Assembly (NCBI GenBank): GCA_023898385.1
Contig: CP060220.1
Coordinates: 434,001-498,000, forward strand
Source of the DNA: Pseudobdellovibrionaceae bacterium
GTDB taxonomy: Bacteria > Bdellovibrionota > Bdellovibrionia > Bdellovibrionales > UBA1609
Length of the DNA stretch: 64,000 nt
Direction: 5' to 3'
The notes under the pieces were generated by a model, which saw nothing but the letters and a program-made list of their open reading frames with translations, did no database searches and had not been told where the DNA came from. A program made the translations under genes and the position numbers. Below are positions 1 through 7,936 of the stretch, piece by piece (position 1 is the stretch's first letter; every line of letters starts with the position of its first letter).

Positions 1-1
1 C

Positions 2-1183
2 AGCCAACCTCTAAAAGGCGCTCGAATCACGGGTTGTTTGCACATGACCATTCAAACAGCAGTGCTTATTGAAACCTTGACCTATCTTGGCGCCAAGGTG
101 CGCTGGAGTTCATGCAATATTTTTTCGACTCAAGACCACGCGGCCGTGGCCATTGCAGCAGAGGGAATTCCGGTTTTTGCTTGGAAAGGCGAGACCGAAG
201 AAGAGTACTGGTGGTGCGTGGAGCAGACCATTGAAGGCTGGGGTGGTGAAGGCTACGACCTCATCTTAGATGATGGCGGTGATTTAACCACACTGATGCA
301 CAAAGACAAATACGCCAATATGTTAAAGCAAGTTATAGGCGTGACAGAAGAAACCACCACGGGAGTGCACAATCTTGAGCGAATGCTGAAAGAGGGCAAG
401 CTAAAAATCCCGGCGATTAATGTGAATGACTCTGTGACCAAGTCAAAGTTTGATAACCTCTATGGATGTCGTGAGTCTCTAGCTGACGGCATTAAGCGTG
501 CCACTGATGTGATGATTGCCGGTAAGGTGGTTGTTGTGGCCGGTTACGGTGACGTAGGTAAGGGTTGTGCCCATTCTATGCGTTCTTATGGTGCGCGAGT
601 GCTCATTACTGAAATTGACCCCATTTGTGCCCTGCAGGCGGCAATGGAAGGTTTTGAAGTGGTCACCATGGAAGAGGCCGTCACTGAAGCGGATATTTAT
701 GTAACGGCCACCGGAAATTGCGACATTATTACGGGCGAGCATTTCAAAAAAATGAAGTCAGGGGCCATCGTTTGTAACATTGGTCACTTCGATAATGAAA
801 TCGATATGGACTGGCTCAACCGCAACACTGACATTCGAGAAGTAAAACCGCAAGTGGATATCCACAGTTTCGGCGATGGCCGTGAAGTTGTTGTGCTGGC
901 CAAGGGCCGTCTGGTGAACCTGGGTTGTGCCACGGGACATCCGTCTTTTGTTATGAGTAACTCTTTTACCAATCAGGTTATGGCTCAAATGGAGCTTTGG
1001 CAAAACAAAGACAAGTACACAAAACCACTTGTTACAGTGTTGCCTAAAGAGCTTGATGAAAAAGTCGCCTCATTGCATTTAGGCAAACTGGGAGTGAGAT
1101 TAACTAAACTCACAACCAAGCAAGCCGACTACATTGGCGTGGGGCAAAATGGTCCGTTTAAGCCAGACCACTATCGCTATTAG
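2..1183 (+). CDS. ahcY: adenosylhomocysteinase (S-adenosyl-L-homocysteine hydrolase), 5' end outside window
   Basis: This cytosolic NAD-dependent enzyme reversibly cleaves S-adenosylhomocysteine to adenosine and homocysteine, which relieves inhibition of methyltransferases. The frame is open to the left edge. It begins with SQPLKGARITGCLHM, the conserved substrate-binding N-terminal part, so only the first few residues are missing. The segment WSSCNIFSTQDHAAVAIA, the Rossmann NAD-binding motif GYGDVGKG, and the terminal KPDHYRY that ends almost all members of the family are visible. The first ATG inside the window (position 44) is internal and is not the start. Its 3' end overlaps the 3' end of the convergent orn gene by 26 bp. 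Nothing looks degenerate. Confidence 0.97.
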   Translation, partial: SQPLKGARITGCLHMTIQTAVLIETLTYLGAKVRWSSCNIFSTQDHAAVAIAAEGIPVFAWKGETEEEYWWCVEQTIEGWGGEGYDLILDDGGDLTTLMHKDKYANMLKQVIGVTEETTTGVHNLERMLKEGKLKIPAINVNDSVTKSKFDNLYGCRESLADGIKRATDVMIAGKVVVVAGYGDVGKGCAHSMRSYGARVLITEIDPICALQAAMEGFEVVTMEEAVTEADIYVTATGNCDIITGEHFKKMKSGAIVCNIGHFDNEIDMDWLNRNTDIREVKPQVDIHSFGDGREVVVLAKGRLVNLGCATGHPSFVMSNSFTNQVMAQMELWQNKDKYTKPLVTVLPKELDEKVASLHLGKLGVRLTKLTTKQADYIGVGQNGPFKPDHYRY

Positions 1184-1724
1184 TGGTGGTCTTTGGCCGC
1201 TTTAGGGTGATGTGATCAAGGTAAAACTTCAGCTCATTGATGCTTTGTTGAATATCTTCAATGGCACGATGAGCGGCATCACCTTTTTCGTATTTGATTT
1301 CAAAAAAATTGTTAAACACCAATTTCCATGCTGTCACATCGAGCATTCGGTAGTGCAGGCCTTCGGCGAACTTGGGCATGTATCTATTAAGAAAAGCCCG
1401 GTCCTGAGCAATGGAGTTTCCAGCCAGCACAGGTGGGTCACCGTTTTCAGGAAAATGCCGATTCACTAATGCGATCAGCTCCTGTTCCACCACTTCAGGT
1501 TTTTTACCAAAGGGCACGCGCTCAGTGAGACCCGACTTTCCGTGATGGTCTTTGTTCCAATCATCCATGGCATCAAGGTATTCTTGGGGCTGCCTGATCA
1601 CGGTATGGTAGGTGTCGATGGGTTCAAGATTGATATCGGTGATAACAGCGGCAATTTCGATGGGGACTTCTTTTTCCACATTGAGGCCAGTCATTTCCAT
1701 GTCGATCCACAGAATTTTTTCCAT
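1158..1724 (-). CDS. orn: oligoribonuclease
   Basis: Orn is a DEDDh 3'-5' exoribonuclease that degrades 2-5 nt RNA oligomers, including the pGpG made from cyclic di-GMP. The N-terminal motif WIDMEMTGL carries the first Asp/Glu metal ligands. The sequence AGNSIAQDRAFL (Exo II) and the later HRAIEDIQQSI (Exo III, His/Asp) complete the active site. Total length is about 188 residues, close to the usual 180-200. I chose the ATG at 1724 (MEKILWIDME), which has a GGGGAG Shine-Dalgarno sequence about 8 nt upstream; the frame extends to a TTG at 1742 that would sit on top of that site. The C-terminal tail (KTTTNSDSGLA) lies partly inside the antisense of the ahcY end. Confidence 0.95.
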   Translation of the reverse strand: MEKILWIDMEMTGLNVEKEVPIEIAAVITDINLEPIDTYHTVIRQPQEYLDAMDDWNKDHHGKSGLTERVPFGKKPEVVEQELIALVNRHFPENGDPPVLAGNSIAQDRAFLNRYMPKFAEGLHYRMLDVTAWKLVFNNFFEIKYEKGDAAHRAIEDIQQSINELKFYLDHITLKRPKTTTNSDSGLA

Positions 1725-1929
1725 TTTGGGGGCTCCCCTCAAATTTTAAAACGATAGCCTAACGAATACGGTCAATTAATGACTGATGCAATCATTTTGC
1801 CCTTTTGCGTCGGTTTTAGGTCCAGGTTATTTGCTAAATCTGCATAATTTTTGACTGGTTATGGGGAGCCGTTAAACTATTTGCATGCCCTCACGGCCAC
1901 CAACATCGAAGTAACAAAAAAGGGACGTC

Positions 1930-3699
1930 ATGGAACAGCAAGAAATTCGTTTTGGTGAATTTGTACGTGTGATGACCGTGCAACACAATGAAGTCAGTTT
2001 CAACGATTTAGCACCAAAGCCCAAGGTCGGCCCAGACGGCCAAATACCTCCGGCTAAACAAGAAAAATTACAAGTCACAGCTAAGGATATCTATCGGATT
2101 CTTGGACCCTACACCAGCATTCGGTTTGTCGAGCAGGCCAAGGCGGTGATCCCGCTTGCCATTTACTTGGTGGCTTTTCAAATCATTGTTCTTAGACAGG
2201 GCGTTGTGGACTCGGCAATCATTGCTGGCGGTCTTGTGGCCGTGATGTTGGGTTTGATGTTGTTTATGGAAGGTCTGAAGTTAGGCCTCATGCCCTTTGG
2301 CGAGGCCATGGGTAATTCTTTACCCGTAAAATCACCTCTGCCGGTGGTGCTATTCATTACCTTTTTGTTGGGTGTGGGTGTGACCTTTGCTGAACCCGCC
2401 ATTGGTGCCTTAAAAGAGGCCGGCAAGATTGTGGCTGTGGACCGCGCCCCTTATCTTTATGCCATACTCAATGACTATTCTGGTTATCTTGTCTTACTTG
2501 TGGGCGGAGGTGTGGGCGTTGCAGCCATCTTAGGAACTCTAAGATTTGTGTACGATTGGAGTCTAAAACCGCTCATCTACGCAAGCCTTATTCCGGTATT
2601 GGCGATCACGGCCTACATTGGTTTGTTCGAACCTCAACTGGCGACAATTATTGGTTTGGCCTGGGATTGTGGAGCTGTGACTACGGGTCCAGTGACCGTG
2701 CCATTGGTGTTGTCATTGGGCATTGGTGTGGCGGCGTCTGTAGGGCGAGGGTCTTCGAGCTTATCGGGCTTTGGAATTGTCACATTGGCGTCACTGTTTC
2801 CTATTTTAGGGGCGTTAATATTGGGGCTGTTTATTTCGCACACAACCAGTGTGGAAGAGATCATCGCCATGGCCAATCAAGCCAGTGCCGGAGCCACAGG
2901 AGCAGTCGTTAGCGAGTGGGATAAAATTTTAGAAGCCATTATTGGTGCAGCTCGAGCCATTATACCTTTGGTGCTGTTTTTACTTGTGGTATTAAAAATT
3001 GTATTGCGAGAGAAAATCAGAAACGCTGGAATTATCACCTACGGAATTATTTTGGCTGTAACCGGCATGGCCGTTTTCAATGTGGGATTAATGTATGGCC
3101 TTGCCAAGCTCGGAGATCAGTCGGGAAGTTTAGTGCCGGCTGCATTTACGCAAATTGAGGCCGTGGCGGAGTCTCCGTTGTATTGGACAGGTGCAGGGAT
3201 ATTGATCTCATTAGCCTTTGCGTTTTTTCTAGGATTTGGTGCCACCATGGCTGAGCCGGCCTTGAACGCCTTAGGCATGACCGTGCAAAACCTCACAAAC
3301 GGGGCGTTTAGAAAATCAATGTTAATGTACTCGGTCTCATTTGGTGTGGGGCTTGGGATCACTGTGGGTGTGTCAAAGTTGGTGTTTGATTACCCGCTGT
3401 TTTATGTTTTGATCCCGGGGTATTTGATTTTGCTTGTGGTGACGCACTTTTCTACGGAAGAATTTGTAAACGTGGGTTGGGACAGTGCGGGTGTGACCAC
3501 AGGGCCAGTGACGGTGCCGCTTGTGTTATCAATGGGACTTGGTTTTGGTAACGCGACAAAGGTGATTGAAGGATTTGGGATTTTATCGATGGCGTCGCTT
3601 TTTCCGATTTTGTCGGTTTTGATTATGGGATTGTATGTAAAGCACACGGCAAAGAAGCGGGCCAAAGAACACACCGAAGTGGTGGCGGCATCGGCTTAG
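1930..3699 (+). CDS. DUF1538 family integral membrane protein (two homologous halves)
   Basis: This is a 589-residue hydrophobic protein with about a dozen predicted membrane spans. It is clearly built from two homologous halves. The first half has VTFAEPAIGALKEAG and CGAVTTGPVTVPLVLSLGIG; the second has GATMAEPALNALG and SAGVTTGPVTVPLVLSMGLG. DUF1538 proteins are membrane proteins of unknown substrate, usually thought to be transporters. The cytoplasmic N-terminal extension of about 60 residues is polar. The start ATG has GGGACG upstream. Two P-II-like genes follow at spacings of 27 bp and then a 4-bp overlap, so this is probably one operon in which the P-II proteins gate the membrane protein, by analogy with GlnK-AmtB (inference). 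The substrate cannot be read from the sequence. Confidence 0.88.
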   Translation: MEQQEIRFGEFVRVMTVQHNEVSFNDLAPKPKVGPDGQIPPAKQEKLQVTAKDIYRILGPYTSIRFVEQAKAVIPLAIYLVAFQIIVLRQGVVDSAIIAGGLVAVMLGLMLFMEGLKLGLMPFGEAMGNSLPVKSPLPVVLFITFLLGVGVTFAEPAIGALKEAGKIVAVDRAPYLYAILNDYSGYLVLLVGGGVGVAAILGTLRFVYDWSLKPLIYASLIPVLAITAYIGLFEPQLATIIGLAWDCGAVTTGPVTVPLVLSLGIGVAASVGRGSSSLSGFGIVTLASLFPILGALILGLFISHTTSVEEIIAMANQASAGATGAVVSEWDKILEAIIGAARAIIPLVLFLLVVLKIVLREKIRNAGIITYGIILAVTGMAVFNVGLMYGLAKLGDQSGSLVPAAFTQIEAVAESPLYWTGAGILISLAFAFFLGFGATMAEPALNALGMTVQNLTNGAFRKSMLMYSVSFGVGLGITVGVSKLVFDYPLFYVLIPGYLILLVVTHFSTEEFVNVGWDSAGVTTGPVTVPLVLSMGLGFGNATKVIEGFGILSMASLFPILSVLIMGLYVKHTAKKRAKEHTEVVAASA

Positions 3700-3726
3700 A
3701 AGAAAGTTTATTAAGGGAGTAGTGGT

Positions 3727-4110
3727 ATGGCTCAAAGAGCGATGACAGTTTTAACAGATGGGACGTTGATAACGTGTATCGTTGAAAAAGGGCAGGCCGA
3801 CGTCATTGTAAAGGCGGCCAGAGAAGCCGGGGCGCAAGGCGCGACGGTTTATTATGCCCGGGGATCAGGGGTTCGAGAGCGCTTGGGTATTTTGGGTGTG
3901 GCCGTGGAAGTGGAAAAAGAAATTATTAATATTGTCGTGTCATCCGAGCAGGCCGATCATGTTTTTGAAAAAATGTATTTAGCGGGTCAATTGGACACGC
4001 CGGCCAAGGGCTTTATTTATATGACTCCTGTTGAAAAAGCGGCCACTTACATTCCGCCAGTGGTCTTAGACAATCTCACCAAGCGCAATGAAAATGGGAG
4101 TAAGCCATGA
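3727..4110 (+). CDS. P-II family nitrogen-regulator-like protein (first of two)
   Basis: This small cytosolic protein of 127 residues has the P-II (GlnB/GlnK-like) ferredoxin fold pattern: LITCIVEKGQADVIVKAAREAGAQGATVYYARGSG, then EIINIVVSSEQADHVFEKM, then GKGFIYMTP-like (here AKGFIYMTPVEKAA). P-II-type trimers bind ATP/ADP and 2-oxoglutarate or other small molecules and regulate membrane transporters. The T-loop position holds the GSGVRERLGILG region and lacks the uridylylatable Tyr context of GlnB, so classical uridylylation is unlikely. A GGGAG Shine-Dalgarno sequence sits 6 nt before the ATG. It overlaps the next P-II-like gene by ATGA, which implies coupled translation and possibly a heteromer. 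[Motifs above are split for length; the protein is otherwise continuous.]. Confidence 0.85.
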   Translation: MAQRAMTVLTDGTLITCIVEKGQADVIVKAAREAGAQGATVYYARGSGVRERLGILGVAVEVEKEIINIVVSSEQADHVFEKMYLAGQLDTPAKGFIYMTPVEKAATYIPPVVLDNLTKRNENGSKP

Positions 4111-4502
4111 AGCTGCTCTCTGGCGGTAAGCTTATCACTTGTGTTTTGCCGGTGGGTTCAGCCCCCAACGTGATGCAGAAGTTGGCCGAAAAACAAATCA
4201 CTCGCATTAACTTTGCCCATGCGCGGGGCACCGATATTGCTGGCCACACTGGGGCGCGATTTCTGCCAGCAGAAGAAGAAAAAGAAATTCTTACCATTGT
4301 GGCCACTGATAAAAACGAAGCTGACAATATCTTTGCCTACCTATATGAAGAAGTCATAGACCACCCGGGTGGTGGTTTTATGTATATGACGGCTTTGACC
4401 GGGGCTACGGCGTATGCGCTGCCGGAACTTGTGGCGGATGCGGGTGGTGGAGCGGCCTCTGTGCCGAGCGAGCCCCTGCCATCGCCTGAAGTGCAGGCCT
4501 AA
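4107..4502 (+). CDS. P-II family nitrogen-regulator-like protein (second of two)
   Basis: This is a 131-residue paralogue of the preceding gene, with the same order of elements: KLITCVLPVGSAPNVMQKL, then an RINFAHARGTDIAG loop, then EILTIVATDKNEADNIFAYL and GGGFMYMTALTGATAYALPE. The C-terminal tail of about 25 residues (Ala/Pro/Ser-rich) is not part of the fold. Its start overlaps the stop of the upstream gene (ATGA). The tandem pair next to a DUF1538 membrane protein suggests that the two P-II-like chains form a regulatory complex for that protein (inference). The exact ligand is unknown. Confidence 0.85.
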   Translation: MKLLSGGKLITCVLPVGSAPNVMQKLAEKQITRINFAHARGTDIAGHTGARFLPAEEEKEILTIVATDKNEADNIFAYLYEEVIDHPGGGFMYMTALTGATAYALPELVADAGGGAASVPSEPLPSPEVQA

Positions 4503-4523
4503 AATTCATCAACGAGGTAGCTC

Positions 4524-5969
4524 GTGAACAAAATAGATAATTTTATCGGCGGCGAGTTCGTAGCGCCGAAGTCTCAAAACTACATGACCAACTTTAACCC
4601 CGCAACGGGTGAGGTGGCCTCGCAAGTGGCCGACTCCAATGAGTTGGACGTGGTCTTTGCCATTCAGTCTGCAAACAAGGCTTTTGAGAGCTGGTCAAAA
4701 ACACCCGTGCCCGAGCGAGCTGCTATTTTGTTGCGAGTGGCGGATTTGTTAGAGTCTCGCATAGATGAGTTTGCGGCCGCTGAAAGTGCTGACATGGGAA
4801 AGCCCTTTTGGTTAGCGCAACAGGTGGATGTTCCGCGGGCGGTGGCGAGTTTTCGTTATTTTGCTGGGCGAATTTTAAATCACGAAGAAATGTCCACAGA
4901 CATGGACGGCCGAGCCATTAATTACACAAGGCGAGAGCCCTTGGGTGTGGCCGCTTTAATCACTCCATGGAACTTGCCACTTTATTTGTTGTCTTGGAAA
5001 TTAGCACCATGTCTTGCCACCGGTAACACGGCCGTATGCAAACCCTCGGAGTTATCGCCGCAGACGGCCTCCATGTTGGCACCTTTACTGGTTGAAGCGG
5101 GTCTGCCACCCGGCGTATGTAATGTGGTATTTGGCCGGGGTGAAGTGGCGGGTCAGGCTTTGGTGTCACACCCCGGAGTGCCGGTGATTTCTTTTACCGG
5201 GGGGACCGATACGGGTCAGAGAATTCAAGAGATCGCTGCACCTCACTTTAAGAAAGTGGCGCTTGAGATGGGCGGCAAGAACGCCACTATTGTGTTTAAA
5301 GATGCCGATTTAAAAAAAGCGGTGCCTGCTGCAGTGAAGGCCGCCTTTTTAAACTCTGGTCAGATTTGTCTTTGTGGCTCAAGGCTTTTGGTGCAACAAG
5401 ATATTTACGAAGAGTTTCTCAAAGAGTTTGTAAAGCAAGCCAAAGAAATTGTGGTGGGTGACCCTCAAGACAAGAATACATATATGGGCCCACTTGTGAG
5501 TCGAGAGCATCATCAAAAAGTCATGGCCGCCATTGAGCAAGCGGTTTCTGAAAAGGGCAAGTTGCTTTTAGGGGGTGATCGGCCTCAATTGCCATCACCG
5601 TATGAGGGTGGCTACTTTTTAAATCCAACAATAATAGCTGATTTAACCAACTGCTCTGATTTGTGGCAGACCGAGATTTTTGGGCCGGTTGTAACAGTGA
5701 TGCCCTTTAAGTATCAACATGATGCAATGAAGTGGGCAAATACATCTCCGTACGGATTAGCAGCAAGTGTTTGGACTCAGGACGTCACACGAGCCCATAA
5801 GGTGGCACATGGCCTGCAAGTAGGTACAGTGTGGGTCAACACATGGAGCCTTCGCGATCCAAGAGTGCCCTTTGGCGGCATGAAGGCTTCAGGTGTGGGG
5901 CGTGAAGGTGGAGAGCATTCCATTGATTTTTTCACCGAACAAAAAAATGTGTGTATTGGTTTAGAGTAG
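4524..5969 (+). CDS. aldehyde dehydrogenase, ALDH8 / 2-aminomuconate (2-hydroxymuconate) semialdehyde dehydrogenase-like
   Basis: This is a 481-residue NAD(P)-dependent aldehyde dehydrogenase of usual length. Visible hallmarks are ITPWNLPLYLLSWKLAP (cofactor-binding loop), SFTGGTDTG, the general-base Glu248 in LEMGGKN, and the catalytic Cys282 in GQICLCGSR. The ICLC context is typical of the ALDH8/AMSDH/HMSD branch, which oxidises 2-aminomuconate or 2-hydroxymuconate semialdehyde. The C-terminal FGGMKASGVGREGG motif is intact. Start is GTG with GAGG upstream. The RidA-type gene 25 bp downstream resembles 2-aminomuconate deaminase, which supports a role in tryptophan/kynurenine or nitroaromatic meta-cleavage catabolism (inference). 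Ring-cleavage dioxygenase and decarboxylase genes are not in this window. Confidence 0.9.
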   Translation: MNKIDNFIGGEFVAPKSQNYMTNFNPATGEVASQVADSNELDVVFAIQSANKAFESWSKTPVPERAAILLRVADLLESRIDEFAAAESADMGKPFWLAQQVDVPRAVASFRYFAGRILNHEEMSTDMDGRAINYTRREPLGVAALITPWNLPLYLLSWKLAPCLATGNTAVCKPSELSPQTASMLAPLLVEAGLPPGVCNVVFGRGEVAGQALVSHPGVPVISFTGGTDTGQRIQEIAAPHFKKVALEMGGKNATIVFKDADLKKAVPAAVKAAFLNSGQICLCGSRLLVQQDIYEEFLKEFVKQAKEIVVGDPQDKNTYMGPLVSREHHQKVMAAIEQAVSEKGKLLLGGDRPQLPSPYEGGYFLNPTIIADLTNCSDLWQTEIFGPVVTVMPFKYQHDAMKWANTSPYGLAASVWTQDVTRAHKVAHGLQVGTVWVNTWSLRDPRVPFGGMKASGVGREGGEHSIDFFTEQKNVCIGLE

Positions 5970-5994
5970 ATACACCCCAAGTAGGAGGACAGTC

Positions 5995-6426
5995 ATGGCA
6001 AGCAAAAAGGTCGTATGTAGCGAAATCCCAGCACCAGAGGGCTCCTATGCGCATGCACGCAAGGTGGGAGATTGGCTGTATCTATCCGGTATCGGCCCCC
6101 ATCAGGTGAACTCGCAAGAGGTGCCGGGGATCAGGGTCAACCCCGATGGTCGAATCCATGCTCATGATATGACAGAGCAGGCCCGCGCCACCTTCAAGAA
6201 TGTGGAGGTGTTGTTGCAAGAAGCCGGCGCCACATTAAAAAATGTAGTGGATGTGGTGGTTTACCTGACAGACATAAAAAACGACTACAAGGTTTTTTGT
6301 AAGGTCTTTGACGAGGTATTTAGAGATATCGATCCCACAAGAACCCTGGCTGAGGTTCGATTTCTTCACGGAAAAGCCGCCCTTCAGGTGAAAGTGACAG
6401 CTTTTTTGGGGGAGTGCGTCGATTAA
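5995..6426 (+). CDS. RidA family protein, 2-aminomuconate deaminase-like
   Basis: This 143-residue Rid/YjgF/UK114-fold protein is slightly longer than RidA itself (about 128). It carries WLYLSGIGPHQVN, MTEQARATFKNVEVLL and VVDVVVYLTDIKNDYKVF, and near the end TRTLAEVRFLHGKAALQVKVTAF. RidA members hydrolyse reactive enamines/imines; the longer members next to ALDH8-type enzymes act as 2-aminomuconate deaminases. The conserved Arg that binds the substrate carboxylate in RidA appears in the TRTLAEV segment. It has a strong GGAGG Shine-Dalgarno sequence and lies 25 bp after the ALDH gene, so the two are probably cotranscribed. The substrate assignment is inference from the pairing. Confidence 0.85.
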   Translation: MASKKVVCSEIPAPEGSYAHARKVGDWLYLSGIGPHQVNSQEVPGIRVNPDGRIHAHDMTEQARATFKNVEVLLQEAGATLKNVVDVVVYLTDIKNDYKVFCKVFDEVFRDIDPTRTLAEVRFLHGKAALQVKVTAFLGECVD

Positions 6427-6489
6427 TTTTGAGGTTGAAACCCCAGGGCCAGTTCATTATATTTTGCTCTCTTAAAATAGACCATCTGC

Positions 6490-6566
<77 letters not shown>

Positions 6567-6570
6567 CTTC

Positions 6571-6682
6571 GTCCGAAGATGACTCTATGACTTTACCACT
6601 CACAGTCGTTCAGAGATGTAAGCTCCTTCGGGAGTCGAACATCGGCGCAGCCGATTTGTCGAAGATCGTTCGCTGTGGCAAG
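6571..6682 (+). repeat. 112-bp direct repeat, copy 1 (tRNA-proximal)
   Basis: This segment matches 7670-7781 in the same orientation, with 104 of 112 positions identical by eye. It contains the palindrome ATCGGC-GCA-GCCGAT, nested inside a TCGA...TCGA pair and outer arms CACAGTC/CGCTGTG, so it can fold into a long imperfect hairpin. The two copies bracket the DUF4258/HTH gene pair. It may be a small non-autonomous element or the footprint of an insertion next to tRNA-Asp. Confidence 0.85.
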
Positions 6683-6715
6683 GGTTCTGCGGTTCGTAAG
6701 CAGTGGGATTTATAC

Positions 6716-7165
6716 TTAAGCTACTTTATCTAAATTAATTTTTATCTCGACTTTCTTTGCCGTAGCTTTGGTGTCAAGCTCTCTGTAAGCATCTAAAAAG
6801 TCTTTCGCCTTTGTGCTTATTCCGGTTAAAGCAAATAAACGTATATCTTTTTCGATAGACCACTTCATTTCAGTGGCCATGTTTTTGGCATCCTCCCATT
6901 TTCTCACCGCAGGATGAGTGACATCAAATTTCTCCCCAAACTCTTTGAGCGTCATTTTAAAATATTGTCGGATGAAGTGAATCTCTGCACCCGTAAGCCT
7001 TGAAGGTTTAAAAACCAGTGCGTTTAAAACGGCCTCATGAAGCTTGTTGGGGTTAATATCTAAAATCCACTCTCCACGAATTTGCACCATGGGGGCGTTA
7101 ATAAGCTTAACAGGAAACCCACAACCATAATCCTCATAAACTTTTTGAATCTTAGTCTTTTTCAT
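6716..7165 (-). CDS. HTH-domain antitoxin-like protein
   Basis: This 149-residue protein has a helix-turn-helix in its middle. The segment LTGAEIHFIRQYFKMTLKEFG followed by VTHPAVRKWED reads like an XRE/MqsA-type HTH (this is one continuous stretch around residues 60-90). It starts 3 bp downstream of the DUF4258 gene on the same strand, the usual spacing of a toxin-antitoxin operon. No zinc-binding Cys cluster of MqsA type is visible. It probably neutralises the upstream protein and represses the operon through the palindrome at 7478-7514 (inference). The locus is AT-richer than its neighbours and is flanked by direct repeats, which suggests acquisition. Confidence 0.7.
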   Translation of the reverse strand: MKKTKIQKVYEDYGCGFPVKLINAPMVQIRGEWILDINPNKLHEAVLNALVFKPSRLTGAEIHFIRQYFKMTLKEFGEKFDVTHPAVRKWEDAKNMATEMKWSIEKDIRLFALTGISTKAKDFLDAYRELDTKATAKKVEIKINLDKVA

Positions 7166-7168
7166 TTT

Positions 7169-7474
7169 TTACCTCTCTAAATCAATAGCTGTGACGACAA
7201 TGAAATTAGGTGTTTCAAAACTAACAACAACCCTTAGCTTTTTGTCATCCACAGTCTTGCCATTGATTGAGTAATTCCAAATATCAAATGCTTCATCAAA
7301 AGCATCTTTCCTTTTTTCGTGATGTCCGTTTTTCAAAACATACTCAACTTCTAATCGCAAAATACTTCGTTCAGCCATTCTCTCAAGTGCGTGTTTGGTG
7401 AAGCGAAGCTGTCCCTTTTGGACAGAGGAACTTAGTTTTGAAAGCAGATCAGGAAGCTTGCTCTCAGCAGGCAT
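7169..7474 (-). CDS. DUF4258 family protein, toxin-like
   Basis: This 101-residue basic protein contains LRFTKHALERMAERSI near residue 25, the conserved H..eRm..R motif of DUF4258/BrnT-like small toxins. It ends with LRVVVSFETPNFIVVTAIDLE, a beta-hairpin as in RelE/BrnT-fold RNases. DUF4258 proteins are commonly paired with HTH antitoxins and are suspected ribonucleases. The ATG at 7474 lies directly downstream of a perfect inverted repeat, which fits autoregulation. Toxic activity is inferred from family and context only. Confidence 0.72.
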   Translation of the reverse strand: MPAESKLPDLLSKLSSSVQKGQLRFTKHALERMAERSILRLEVEYVLKNGHHEKRKDAFDEAFDIWNYSINGKTVDDKKLRVVVSFETPNFIVVTAIDLER

Positions 7475-7477
7475 CTT

Positions 7478-7514
7478 GTTTACAAATGTAACTCAGTTTC
7501 AATCTTTTGTAAAC
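7478..7514 (-). promoter_or_regulatory. inverted-repeat operator of the DUF4258/HTH pair
   Basis: A perfect 9-bp inverted repeat, GTTTACAAA at 7478-7486 and TTTGTAAAC at 7506-7514, sits immediately upstream of the start codon at 7474. Spacing between arm centres is 28 bp, close to three helical turns, as expected for two dimers or one dimer pair of an HTH repressor. Binding by the adjacent antitoxin is inference. Confidence 0.6.
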
Positions 7515-7567
7515 CTCTTAAATTCAATTTTGACTTCAAAGCAACTTGAACCAATTCGACAGTCTAG

Positions 7568-7596
7568 GGCCTGGTCTATATGATCAGGCCTTTTTT
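7568..7596 (+). terminator. intrinsic terminator, no obvious gene upstream on this strand
   Basis: A 9-bp stem (GGCCTGGTC with GATCAGGCC, one G-U pair), a 5-nt loop and then six T residues form a textbook rho-independent terminator on the plus strand. The nearest plus-strand gene upstream is tRNA-Asp, 1 kb away, with the minus-strand TA pair between. It may terminate a short RNA or be left over from an earlier gene order. Confidence 0.65.
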
Positions 7597-7669
7597 GTTT
7601 CCCTTGGTTATTTCCATGTGTTATGGAATTTTAGGGCCCCGTCTCGATACCCCTCGACCCCAACATTTG

Positions 7670-7781
7670 GTCCGACGATGACTCTATGACTTTACCAGTC
7701 ACAGCCGTTCAGAGACGTAAGCTCTTTCGGGCCTCGAACATCGGCGCAGCCGATTTGTCGAAGATCGTTGGCTGTGGCAAG
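7670..7781 (+). repeat. 112-bp direct repeat, copy 2
   Basis: This is the second copy of the repeat at 6571-6682, with eight substitutions. In this copy the outer arms CACAGCC and GGCTGTG are perfectly complementary, so the hairpin ATCGGC-GCA-GCCGAT is enclosed by additional pairing. Compensating changes between the copies (CACAGTC/CGCTGTG versus CACAGCC/GGCTGTG) hint that the folded form matters, but two copies are too few to prove it. Confidence 0.85.
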
Positions 7782-7806
7782 TGGTGTCGGAAGGGCCCAG
7801 ACCCGT

Positions 7807-7932
7807 ATGAATACAGATACAAAATATGAATTTGCAGAATCGGCGTTGCAGACTTTTGATTTAAAGAGCTTTGGCGATCTTGACGTAGATAATGTAGTGA
7901 GTTTTTGGCGAACAGATTCGCCTTTGGCTTAG
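7807..7932 (+). CDS. small hypothetical ORF (41 codons)
   Basis: A 41-residue frame opens with MNTDTKYEFAES at an ATG and ends in DSPLA. It lies between direct repeat 2 and the AbiEi-like gene. No convincing Shine-Dalgarno sequence is seen. The composition is normal for a coding segment (acidic, mixed), so it may be the remnant of a longer gene or a leaderless small protein. I do not recognise a family. Confidence 0.3.
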   Translation: MNTDTKYEFAESALQTFDLKSFGDLDVDNVVSFWRTDSPLA

Positions 7933-7936
7933 GTGG

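Noticed and set aside
1212..1757. Plus-strand frames opposite orn
   Set aside because: Orn has complete DEDDh motifs on the minus strand; the opposite frames are shadows.
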